From assembly GCF_963678975.1 (NCBI RefSeq), contig NC_089272.1:64104774-64168773 (forward strand): a stretch of DNA of 64,000 bases. The letters are read 5' to 3'. The notes under the pieces are model-generated. The model ran no database searches. It worked only from the letters and a program-made list of their open reading frames with translations, and had not been told where the DNA came from. A program made the translations under genes and the position numbers. Below, in pieces: positions 1 to 10,600 of the stretch (its first letter is position 1; each line of letters starts with the position of its first letter). This DNA comes from Dysidea avara (taxonomy: Eukaryota > Porifera > Demospongiae > Dictyoceratida > Dysideidae).

Positions 1-49
1 TCGACGGAATTTTCTACTGACAGTAAGTAACTGACTGACTGACTGATGC

Positions 50-298
50 CTACCGCAGTACGTACAATGCATTCTTCATGGACTTACCAGTGGCCTTCTT
101 TGTGTCCAATTCATCTTTGCTGACAGCGAAAGGCATTGATTTGGCGGTAGCACATGATAGCTTCGCTTCATAATGGAAATCGTCCGTATTTTCATAGTAG
201 CTATTTTGATTGTAGAGGTGCTTTTCAAACAGTTCTTGATTGTACTGCTGTGTAATGGGTTGAACATAGCCGACAGTGAAGCGTAATGGATATTTCAC
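50..298 (-). CDS. Possible orphan exon or repeat-derived ORF, 82 aa
   Basis: An open frame of 82 codons whose translation looks protein-like (mixed polar and aromatic composition, no low complexity). I do not recognise a family. A good splice donor (CTG followed by GTAAGT) lies inside it near residue 70, so it could be an internal exon of a minus-strand gene. Its first third is duplicated at about 366-480, where the frame is shifted. That makes a decayed repeat the more likely reading. Confidence 0.2.
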   Translation of the reverse strand: MKYPLRFTVGYVQPITQQYNQELFEKHLYNQNSYYENTDDFHYEAKLSCATAKSMPFAVSKDELDTKKATGKSMKNALYVLR

Positions 299-480
299 TT
301 TTCAGACGATAATTAATATAATCGGGGCGCGTGGCACTATTAATTTCTTTTGGTATGCATGGAATGTAGAGGTGCTTTACGAACAGTTCTTGGTTCGAAT
401 GCTATGTAACGGGTTGAACATACGTAGCTGACAACGAAGCGTAATGGATACTTCACTTTTCAGACGATAATTTATATAGC
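211..480. repeat. Two-copy tandem duplication, about 155-bp period
   Basis: A segment beginning TGTAGAGGTGCTTT at about 211 recurs at about 366 with scattered substitutions and small indels. Both copies end in the same stretch, which includes ACTTTTCAGACGATAAT. Confidence 0.6.
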
Positions 481-1657
481 TGAGGCACGCGGTGCCATTT
501 CAGATGTGGGTTCACCAGTCATAATAAAATTATTTACAAAAAAAGTTAACAAACAAGTACACAAAAAAATTTGCTACGCTAGTTGAAAATTCTAAATTTT
601 TTTCGTGTACTTGTTAACCCTTAAACACGCATAACCCTATATATATATATAGGCAAGTACGCATGGCTGTAAACAAAGTTCTATAACTTTCGAAGCATAC
701 CTCCTATGGCTAAGCAATTTACTTCATTCTACTCATAATGTAGAAAGTGTTACAACGATACCTAAGGCTTTCCCCTTTGTGCTAAAGCACGATGCCAGAA
801 CTTGCAGTGTAATCAACTTTTCATTTAATAAACACACAAAACCTTTACATATCTTTACAAAATGATCCATAACTTGGTGGCGTTTGTTCCAATCGACGTC
901 TAATAAGATTTGTTCACTTCAGCATTAAATTTCGCATTAGGCCATACAAAGCTCACGTGATTAAGCCCACAATTGAAGTTAAACACGTGGTGAGAAGCTT
1001 GGTTGATGGATAACACTAGTCACCATTGTTCTTCGCTTCATAACAAGTAAGTCTCCACTGTTAGGCCATGAAAAGTTAACTGTATGTTTCTGGTTCCCTT
1101 CCTGGTAATTATTTTTTTTTTTTGCTGAATGAATTGCACAATCATCATACAATAATTTATAATATTATATATCTGTTGAAAGTTTTCATGTCTTGTAAAC
1201 ACTTTTTTCTTATAAAGATGCACTAACTTTACACATCAACTTCGTTTCCCCTGTAACCTGCTAAGTCCATGTACTGCTGTAGTGTACCACATCAAAAAAA
1301 AAAAGAAAAAAAAAGAAGCTTAGTCACCTGGTAAATTTTGGGGAATTGGTAGTACCAGAAACATATAATTAACAAGGTGTTTATTTAACCTTCCCCAAGT
1401 AGCCCAGTAAATAGACTTTTGATCAACGTGTAGTTTTAGGCTAAGTGAGTTGAGCTACTCCACCTAATGTCACCATGAATGTGTGAAATGTGTAAACATG
1501 CATTCCCTAAAAGTTTCATGTGGGTTTAAGGGTTAAAGGTTAATTGGTTTAATTACAACACAAACCATGTAATTTGGCACGCCTACTATTAGAAACACTA
1601 ATGAAGTTAAACACGTATTGTAGTATGGCGAACTGTGATTATCGCTGTATTAATTAC
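481..1657. other. Non-coding stretch with no recognised gene
   Basis: AT-rich sequence with short A/T homopolymers (about 1110-1122 and 1292-1316) and a short AT-alternating run near 640. I found no exon-like open frame with splice sites here. Confidence 0.5.
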
Positions 1658-1827
1658 CAGACATGGGGCCAAGTACATTTGAAAGTACTTAAGTAAAGTA
1701 CAAGTACTTTTGAATTTTCCAAGTACAAGTACTCTGGCGACAATCAAGAGAGTACTTAAGTAAAGTACAAGTGCATGCTGGAAGTACTCAAGTAAAGTAT
1801 AAGTACATTTTGTTGTAGCAAAATATA

Positions 1828-2150
1828 TCTAATCAAAAACAGCCAAGCTGTAAAAAAAGGTGCGGCCCCCAAAAAGGCCATGGTGAAAAAAGATGTGAAA
1901 TCCAAGGTGGCGGCCAAGAAATGGCTGTGATGGTAGGTTAATGGTTACATTTTAATAACAACAATTCAGGTGAATTTGGTGCCAAGACCAAGCGGCACAA
2001 AATTTACCTGAATTGTCGTTATTAAAATGTAACCATTAACCTACCATCACAGCCATTTCTTGGCCGCCACCTTGGATTTCACATCTTTTTTCACCATGGC
2101 CTTTTTGGGGGCCGCACCTTTTTTTACAGCTTGGCTGTTTTTGATTAGAT
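1828..2150. repeat. Large inverted repeat (hairpin) inside the hAT-like element
   Basis: The segment at about 1828-1975 returns as its reverse complement at about 2005-2150, with near identity and a loop of roughly 30 bp. The arms contain GGTGCGGCCCCCAAAAAGG and its complement. It may be a foldback nested in the larger element or part of its original structure. A degenerate single arm lies at about 36950-37050. Confidence 0.85.
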
Positions 2151-2344
2151 ATCACTTTTTTTTGTATTTGTATACTGCAAAGCCGGCCTATGGCTGGCTT
2201 TGGGGCTTTTTAAACCAATGTGTTTTTTTCTTTACTACAGGAAGAAGAAAAGAACTTAAAGAAGAATTTTAGTACTTCAATTATTTTTGATTTTATTAGT
2301 AATTATACAAATTATATACATATATTTATTAAATGCCCATTATT

Positions 2345-4990
2345 CCCCACAGGATATTTTTTTGCAGCTGATCTCTCTACTGGGTGACTTGAAATATAGC
2401 TGAACTATATACAGGATGGTTTCTTTGTAGCTGAACTCTCTACAAGGTAACCTCTTCTAGCTGGTCTCTCTACAGGGTATTTTGTTTCTAGCTGAACTCT
2501 CTACAGGTGATTTGTTTGCAGCTAAACTCTCTACATGGTGGTGTCTTTGTAGCCGAACTCTCTACATGATGGTTTCTTTGTAGCTGAACTCTCTATAAGG
2601 TGACTTCGTCTAGCTGAACTCTCTACAGGGTGATTTTTTGTAGCTGAACTCTCTGTAGGGTGATTTGTTTGCAGCTGAACTCTCTACATGATGGTTTCTT
2701 TGTAGCTGAACTCTCTACAAGGTAACCTCTTCTAGCTGGTCTCTCTACAGGGTATTTTGTTTCTAGCTGAACTCTCTACATGTGATTTGTTTGCAGCTAA
2801 ACTCTCTACATGGTGGTGTCTTTGTAGCCGAACTCTCTACATGATGGTTTCTTTGTAGCTGAACTCTCTATAAGGTGACTTCGTCTAGCTGAACTCTCTA
2901 CAGGGTGATTTTTTGTAGCTGAACTCTCTGTAGGGTGATTTGTTTGCAGCTGAACTCTCTACATGATGGTTTCTTTGTAGCTGAACTCTCTACAAGGTGA
3001 CTTCGTCCAGCTGATCTCTCTACGGGGTGATTTGTTTCTAGCTGAACTCTCTACAGGTGATTTGTTTGCAGCTAAACTCTCTACTAGGTGGTTTCTTTGT
3101 AGCTGAACTGTCTACATGATGGTTTCTTTGTAGCTGAACTCTCTACAAAGTAACTTCTTCTCTACAGGGTGATTTGTTGTAGTTGAATTCTCTACAAGGT
3201 AGTTTGTATGGGGCTGAACTCTCTACATGGCGGTTTCTTTGTAGCTGAACTCTTTACAGAGTGATTTGTTTGCAGCTGAACTCTCTACATGATGGTTTCT
3301 TTGTAACTGAACACTCTACAAGGTGACTTCTTCTAGCTGATCTTTCTACAGGGTGAATTGTTGTAGCTGAACTATCTACAAGGTAACTTCTTCTAGCTGA
3401 TCTCTATAAAGGGTAATTTGTTTGTAGTTGAATTCTGTACAGGTGGTTTCTTTGTAGCTGAACTCTGTACATGATGGTTTCTTTGTAGCTGAACTCTTTA
3501 CAAGGTGATTTCTTCCAGCTGAACTCTCTACGGGGTAATTTCTTTGTAGCTGAACTCTCTATATGATGGTTTCTTTGTAACTGAACTCTCTACAAGGTAA
3601 CTTCTTCTAGCTGATCTTTCTACTGGGTGATTTGTTTGCAGCTGAACTCTCTACATGGTGGTTTCTTTGTTGCTGATCTCTCTACAGGGTGATTTGTTTG
3701 TAACTGAACTCTGTACAAGTGCGTTTTTGTGGGTGATCTCACTGCAGGTTGATTTGTTTGTAGCTGAACTCACTAAAGGGTGATTTTGCTTGTAGCTGAA
3801 CTCCTTGCATTGTATCTAGTTTCTAGCTGATCTCTCTACAGGGTGATTTGTTTGTAGCTGATCTCTCTACAAGTTGATTTGTGTGTAGCTGATCTCTCTG
3901 CAGGTTGATTAATTTGCAGCCGATCTCTCTACAAGGTAATTTGTTTGTAGCTGAACTGTCTGTAAAGTGATTTATTTGTAGCTGATCTCTCTGCAGGTTG
4001 ATTTGTTTTAGCTGAACTCTCTACAGGGTGATTTACTTGTAGCTGAACTCCTTACATTGTGTCTGGTTTCTAGATGATCTTTCTACAGGGTGATTTGTTT
4101 GTAGCTGATCTCTCTACAAGTTGATTTGTGTGTAGCTGATCTTTCTACTGGTTGATTTGTTTGTAGCCGATCTCTCTACAGGTAATCTGTTTGTAGCTGA
4201 ACTCTCTATAAGGTGATTTGTTTGTAGCTGATCTCTCTGCAGGTTGATTTGTTTTAGCTGAACTCTCTACAGGTTGATTGCTTGTAGCTGAACTCCTTAC
4301 ATTGTGTGTAGTTTCTAGCTGATCTCTCTACAGGGTGATTTGTGGGTAGCTGATCTCTCTGCAGGTTGATTTGTTTGTAGCCGATCTATCTACAGGTAAT
4401 CTGTTTGTAGCTGAACTCTCTATAAGGTGATTTGTTTGTAGCTGATCTCTCTGCAGGTTGATTTATTTTAGCTGAACTCTCTACAGGTTGATTGCTTGTA
4501 GTTGAACTCCTTACATTGTGTCTAGTTTCTAGCTGATGTCTCTACAGGGTGATTTGTTTGTAGCTGAACTCTCTTCAGGGTGATTTGTTTCTAGCTGATC
4601 TCTCTACAGGTAGATTTGTGTTGATTTGTTCATTGCTGATCGCTCTAAAGGTTGATTTGTTGCAGCTGAACACCCTGCAAAGTGTTTTGTTTGTAGCTGA
4701 TCACTCTAAAGGGTAATTTGTTTGTAGCTGAACTCTCTCCACAGTGACTTGTGTGTAGCTGAATTCTGTGTAACTGAATTCTCTAGAGAGTGACTTAATT
4801 GTAGCTGAATTCTCTACACAGTGCATGACTTGTTTATAGCTGAACTTTCTTCAGTGTGACTTGTAATGTTCTGAATCTCTATAGTGATATATTTGCTTAA
4901 CTCTCCACATGGTGACTGTCTTCTTGCTGAACTGTCTATAAGATTAACTGTTTGCAGCTGAACTCCCTACAGAATAACTTGTGATGTAAT
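2345..4990. repeat. Satellite array, about 30-bp unit, with higher-order 275-bp period
   Basis: Roughly 85 degenerate copies of a unit built on GTAGCTGAACTCTCTACA followed by a variable GGTGATTTGTTT-like tail. In the left part a 275-bp higher-order unit is visible: the block around GGTAACCTCTTCTAGCTGG recurs at about 2446 and 2721, with a diverged third block near 2996. A different, less regular higher-order period of about 220-250 bp appears between about 3990 and 4560. Divergence increases towards the right edge. Confidence 0.9.
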
Positions 4991-5035
4991 AAAATTCTAT
5001 AATGGAGTAAATAAATTAGCCGAATGCTCTATTAG

Positions 5036-5820
5036 GGTGACTGTTCTATTAGAGTATCTCGATCTCGCATTTGCTACACGGAGTTGGCTTTCGAATCATA
5101 ACTCAGTGGTTTGTAATCCGATTCTTCTGTACTACTGCAAGGACTTTCTATGAAGATTATTCCAGCTATACACCGATTTTCAGCTCATTGCTCTAAGCGG
5201 TTTGCCTAGTAGGCGTGAAAACTAATACTTTTTATTCATAAAAATCGATCGCGTAATTGTGACACAGGTTGGGTTTTGTGTCATATCTCCGTGGTCTTTA
5301 TCTCGATTCCTTTCAAACCACCAAAAGGCACTCCTATGATGGTTACTCCATCTACATAGCAATTTTTAACTCATTCCATGAAGCGGTTTACCCTGTAGGC
5401 GTGACAACAAATCGATCTTGTTTTACGCGAATAATCGGTCATAACTCCTGAACCATTCATCGGATTTGTACCAAATTTGATGCTAGGATTTGCCTTTGGA
5501 CTCCCTTTCTGTGTGCCAAATGTCAAGGCGATCGGAGTACGCGTTTGCTTGTTATAGCAATTTTTGCAAGTGTGCGAAAAGACGAAGAAGAAAAAAAAAA
5601 CGAAGAAAAAAAACGAAACTTTGGCAGCTCGTATCTCGGAAATGGCTGTAGCGATTTCCTTCAAATTTGGAATGTAGACTCCCTTGGCTGGCGGGCAACT
5701 GTGTAGCAAATTTGGTTCCAATCAGATAAGTGATCACCGAGATACAAAGGTGTGAAAATGACGTTTTCGTTCTTCCTGTCAATATACTCACGGTGTGGCG
5801 CGCCGGATTCTTGGGCCGCA
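5036..5820. repeat. Divergent repeat block with two related about 180-bp units
   Basis: It starts with the reverse complement of the dispersed motif GATACTCTAATAGAGCAGTC. Two related units follow around AAGCGGTTTGCCTAGTAGGCG (about 5197) and AAGCGGTTTACCCTGTAGGCG (about 5382), each preceded by similar upstream sequence. A more diverged relative lies near 32765-32810. No convincing protein is encoded. Confidence 0.55.
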
Positions 5821-6287
5821 CGACACACTATCGTGTGTCTTGATACTGTTTTCAGTGTATGTATGTAAGTGTATACCTAGTGGGGTTGGTACTTTCAGGT
5901 TTTTGTCAACCATTCACTCTCTTAAACTCTTATAATACACTAACTTAAGCAGCAACATTGTTTTTGTTTGCCACAATGCTATGACATTAATCATGGCTAC
6001 ATGACACATAGTAAGGTTAGGGAAGGCACTAGAAGAATTGTACACTGCACCTTCATGCAATTTTGTTACGTACCCACTGTGTACAAACTACGTACAATGT
6101 TTGCAGTACTGACAAATACTTAAGTACTCAAGTACATACAAGTACTTAGCAAAGTACTTGAGTATAAGTACAAGTATATTGGGGAAATTAAGAAAGTATT
6201 TAAGTAAAGTACAAGTACTTTCAAATCTGTACTTAAGTGTACTTAAGTATAAGTACTCATGTACTTGGCCCCATGTCTGTTAATTAC

Positions 6288-6594
6288 TAAAAACTATGAA
6301 AAAAATTCAGAATTTTTTGAAGACAACAATGTTTTTAATAGTGAAACTTTGCCTGGTCTACAGAGTTTTAATAACTTTATCTAATTGGTTTTTGTAATTC
6401 TAATTGTAACTGGATTTGCAACATACATAATAGCACAAATCTTAAATGTTACAGTGCAAAGCATTTATTACAATGTGTAAAATTTTAATTCATGTGCATT
6501 ATTAAAAGATTTGTTTTCACATGCAAAAAGGCTACCTGGATACTATCCTATTAATTTAAAACTGTCATTTTGCTGCAGTAGACTACTAAATAAT
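6288..6594. other. AT-rich flank without recognised feature
   Basis: Sequence right of the hAT-like target duplication. I see no exon, repeat array or RNA gene. Confidence 0.4.
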
Positions 6595-6687
6595 AGTTAG
6601 ACGTCAAGAACCAGGGTTCGAGGGCGCTACTAAGGGCCTGAGGGTTTTCTAAATCCCATAGAACCGAGTGGTTCTTGACGTCTAACT
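6595..6687. mobile_element. Small foldback MITE
   Basis: The ends are inverted repeats: AGTTAGACGTCAAGAACCA at the left and TGGTTCTTGACGTCTAACT at the right. The core contains GAGGGCGCTACTAAGGGCCT, which reappears in reverse complement in the element at 9089-9228. Confidence 0.7.
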
Positions 6688-6689
6688 TA

Positions 6690-7080
6690 TTTAGACTACA
6701 ACTCGTTATTGTACCTTGAGTTGACAGCTGCTTGTAAACGAGAACTGTATGGCTAATTACAGGAAACAAGCCCTTTACGCGGTGGGATCTCAGCTCAGCA
6801 TGGCTGTTGCTACCTGTTTAAATGCCCATGCGTTGCCAATGTTACAGGCGCGTTCTATGTCGGACTCGAGCGACTGGACTACAACTCATTGTCACTGTTG
6901 TTGTGCCTTGACAGCTGCTTGTAAACAAGTAATTTAATGTAGTGTTGATTAGTACAAACAAGCCCACTACACCTCCCTCTAATTCAGTACGGCTGTGAGC
7001 TGTGAGTGCTGTGAGTGCGAGTACGGCTGTTACTAGCCATTTAAACGCCTGTGCGTTGCCAATGTTACAGGCACGTAATT
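6690..7080. repeat. Two-copy direct duplication, about 200-bp period
   Basis: The sequence around TTGACAGCTGCTTGTAAAC (about 6720 and 6909) and TGCGTTGCCAATGTTACAGG (about 6831 and 7055) occurs twice in the same order and orientation. It looks like a diverged tandem duplication. Short open frames here are products of the repeat. Confidence 0.6.
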
Positions 7081-7351
7081 ATCCGTGTTTCGTATCGCCT
7101 CAGAGCGTGGTCTCTATTGGACATGAGCGTGGCACTACGAGATTTAGAAACCACATTTTCAGCCACTCAAATTTCAGTATCAAACTTGTTGAGTCAAAGG
7201 AAATGTAAACGTTTGTTTACGTCACATTGAAAAGTTAGTGTGCCATTGATCTTCACTAGATACTATACTGCTAGAATATCTAATACATTGACATATGTGT
7301 CAACATCCCTAAAGATTCAGCAACAAAATATGCATTAGATAAAGTACTCAC

Positions 7352-7678
7352 CAAACACAGAAATATTAAATGACACAGCACTCAATACAAGAGCAGTTCC
7401 TGTAACAAAATCTCGCACTGAACATGTAAATTCTCCAGCATTAGCTTCTTTCACTTCATCAATGAACAAAGTATGACGACGATCAATATTAGTAATAGGA
7501 GTTGAAGTTGGTCCTCTCATGTTGGTATCTAGATCTTGAAATCCAGCTCTACTATAAAAATAGTCTAACCTAGTGATATCATTAGCAATAGCCAGACAAA
7601 CAAGTTCTGCATCAGACCCAATCTGTAACATTATATTCTCTAGTGTGTTATAGATGGTGAGGTTTTCACTGTAACGTT
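7352..7678 (-). CDS. Gene A exon 4: Ig-like domain 3
   Basis: 327 nt (109 codons), phase 1 on both sides. The acceptor is a pyrimidine-rich tract ending TTTAG and the donor is G|GTGAGT. The frame includes LVCLAIAND for the first Ig cysteine and EANAGEFTCSV for the second. It is about 85-90% similar to 31556-31880 in gene B, which carries a 2-nt deletion at the second cysteine. Confidence 0.75.
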
Positions 7679-10600
7679 CTAAACAACAAACAACACCCAT
7701 TAAACAAGTAAATCACAACTACACACACAACTTACCAACTTGTCTTAGTTGATAAGAATAAGGACTATCAATAGTCTCAAAGATCAATCTGTTTACTACA
7801 TGACATCGATACATATCACCAATATCATCCTCATCAACATTTCCAACAATCAGATCACCAGATGGTAACACCTTGTACTTGTCAGTAGTAGAAATGTCTA
7901 TTGGTGATGAATCACGTGTCCACTCTACCATTGGAGTTGGGTTGGCGCTTGGAGGGTTACATGGTAACAAAATGTAAGAACCAAGTGTGACATCAACCAT
8001 GGTGGTGTTTGAGGCAACACCATTCCAGTCATTGCCAAATGCTACAAACAAAAATCAAACACAAACTAACAATGAATATAGCTAACACACAATTGTAGAG
8101 TGTGTCACATGTACACTAAGTTTACTTAAATACTATTGAAGAATTATATACTGAAACAAATGACCAAAACATTATCAACTAAAGTTTTAACATGGGCATG
8201 AGTCATTTGCCTGATACATACGCACAGGCATGAGTACCACAACTCACCTGCAAGCACCTTAAGCGCCGTTAAAATGAATTATGTAAACCCTTGTTTTTCA
8301 GCATCAGCTAAATGTGCGGACGATGTAACAAAGCGTGGCATCATTGTTTTACTTACAATAAACATACCTGGTTAGTGCTAAACTCACTACGCACGAAATA
8401 GTGTTTCATTGGATTTTGCCTAGAAAACTAAGCGTTTTTACGAAACTAATTACATCACCTTAATCCTTACACAAAGCATGATCTAAAAATCTAGTTAACC
8501 CCACTGAACCCCACCATTTGCTGGTTTTGTGTTGAGACTATTGAGGTTCACGTGATATTTTGAACAGAACTATGCAATTAAGGTAATAGTTTTTAAGTAG
8601 CGTCTAAAGCGCTTCCGCCCTCTTCTGGCTACACGGTGTTTAATGCTTGGTGTCTGTTTCCGGCATTAAAATGTTTATAGTCCTGTACATAGGGCAGGTA
8701 CCAAATGCTAAACTAGCATTCCATGCTCTATTTGCAGGACTGTCTCCACATTAAATGTTTTAATGCCCGAAACAGAGACCAAGCATTAGATTCTATTTAG
8801 GCTGTTTTGGGTGGGTAATAAATCTCATATACTCCACCTTGTTTTCAAATATACTCCATGCCTTCAGGCACAATATAACATATGCTCAAAATCTAGGTTT
8901 GTCCAATCGCTATGCGTTGTTCACGTGCAGTGATTTAACGAGCGCGATTATTTTGTCACGTGAGGATGCATAGTTGCCATGGCGCTAGTATTATCGCAAA
9001 AAAACCAGTCGCTTTTGCTGAGCCTACAGCAGAAACAGCCGTGGATGAGGTAAGCAATCTGAGTGTAATGTGAAATAGAGTCTAAAGCAGTTACACGGGC
9101 ACAATGTGGAGTCCATGAAGTTTATAAACCCTCAGGCCCTTAGTAGCGCCCTCGCTTCACTCGTGCGCTACAGCCCGGGCCTTCGGGTTTATAAATTTCA
9201 TAGACTCCACATTGTGTCCGTATAACTATTATTTAATCATCATGTAGCTTTGTAGCTGATTATGCATGGTGATTACTTTTTAAAAAAAGTGAGATTTTCT
9301 TATACCATACTGCAAGTATACTGAAGCGAATAATGCAAAACACCAAATTTGTTTGTCAATCAAGATGTCTTTAGAATGATTTTTAAAGGCAGCATTTTAA
9401 GCATCGCAATGTTGTAGTGACACATAGCTATACCTGTTGCTATACAAAACCCCATGCAGGTGTTTAAACATTATCGTTAATTTTAAATGTCTTATCATTA
9501 AGGTAATGTATGACCCTTTAAGCAGTGAAAGGATAAGCAGGATTAGTGAAATAGTTGTGCCAGGTCAACCAATTACACACACAGTTCCTCAGTGTAAACT
9601 ACAGTATCTGTATGGTGCCAGTAATATTGTCATTTTTCAGATGCACAGTAGTACCTGTCCAATCATGCAATTAAGTTGCTTATTTTCTACAGCAGCTACA
9701 CCCTTGCACTAAATGCGCTGTAAACGACAAACGACAGCAGCTAGAAGCTTCATTTAAATGATAGCTTATTCCTAGATGAGTGCTTTGTTAGGTGCCAAAA
9801 CCACTTCGATATGTGCAGCAAATGGCAAGAAGAATGCGTGAACTCAAATGGAATGCAAACAGACAGCTTTACATATACCCAAAAGTTGTTAATTTAAAAA
9901 TGAAGTAGGGATCTATGCAATTAAAAATAGTAAAACAAGAGATGAATGATGGTATTACAGCATAGCTCGATGGGAAGTCCCTACTTTGGCACTGAACAAA
10001 ATAATAATAATAACTAATGTGCCAAAGTAGGGACTTTCCCACTGGGCTATGCTGTAATACCATCATTCATCTCTTGTTTCACTACTTTTTATTGCATAGA
10101 TCCCTACTTCATTTTTAAATAACAATTTAAAAAAAAATGCTAGTTTGTTTACAAATGGGTAGATGTTTATAAGTGATGGTATCTGCCTCCTCATACCTAC
10201 AGATATGGAAATATACAAGTGGACTAATACAAGTTACATTGTAGCTAGTTGTGCCACAACAAAAAACTGGAAGTGGAGTTCCCCATATTCTGTGGTTATG
10301 GGCTGGCTTTGCTGTTGTTTGGAGTTGATTGGAGTTCTCCTTACTGCGCTCTTCAACAATGTGCATCAGGAGATCGTGTTCTAGATCCAAGCATCCCTGT
10401 GTGCCTCCAGCTGTCGACCTTGCTGTTGCTGAGGGGTACCAGTCTCCTTTAGAACAATAATGTTTTTATATTGTGCTTGCTTCTTTTTCTTATAAAAATA
10501 TGTCTACCAGAACAATGTAACTTGTAACTGTTCTATCATACATGAATTAGAGTGACTGTTGTATTAGAGTATATCTCGGGTCAGCCAAGGAGTTTGCAGC

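Larger units (their letters stand above)
1658..6279. mobile_element. 4.6-kb non-autonomous hAT-like DNA transposon
   Basis: The left end reads CAGACATGGGGCCAAGTAC and the right end is its exact reverse complement, a 19-bp terminal inverted repeat. The flanks carry a perfect 8-bp duplication TTAATTAC at 1650-1657 and 6280-6287. An 8-bp duplication and ends starting CAG are typical of the hAT superfamily (established knowledge). Subterminal regions at 1669-1808 and 6115-6260 are packed with AAGTACTTAAGTAAAGTAC-like repeats in opposite orientation, as expected for transposase-binding sites. The body holds a large hairpin, a satellite and a divergent block. The longest open frame inside is 116 codons and none resembles a transposase, so it must have been mobilised in trans. 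Confidence 0.88.

Noticed and set aside
2060-2272. 70-aa ORF in the hAT-like element
   Set aside because: It lies in the arm of a large hairpin; its composition follows the repeat and it has no transposase features.
5371-5821. 116-aa and 89-aa ORFs in the hAT-like element
   Set aside because: They run through A-rich and repetitive sequence, encode Phe-rich low complexity and do not resemble a transposase.
6601-6680. tRNA-like GGTTCGAG box
   Set aside because: The box is part of a foldback MITE and no cloverleaf with matching A box could be drawn.
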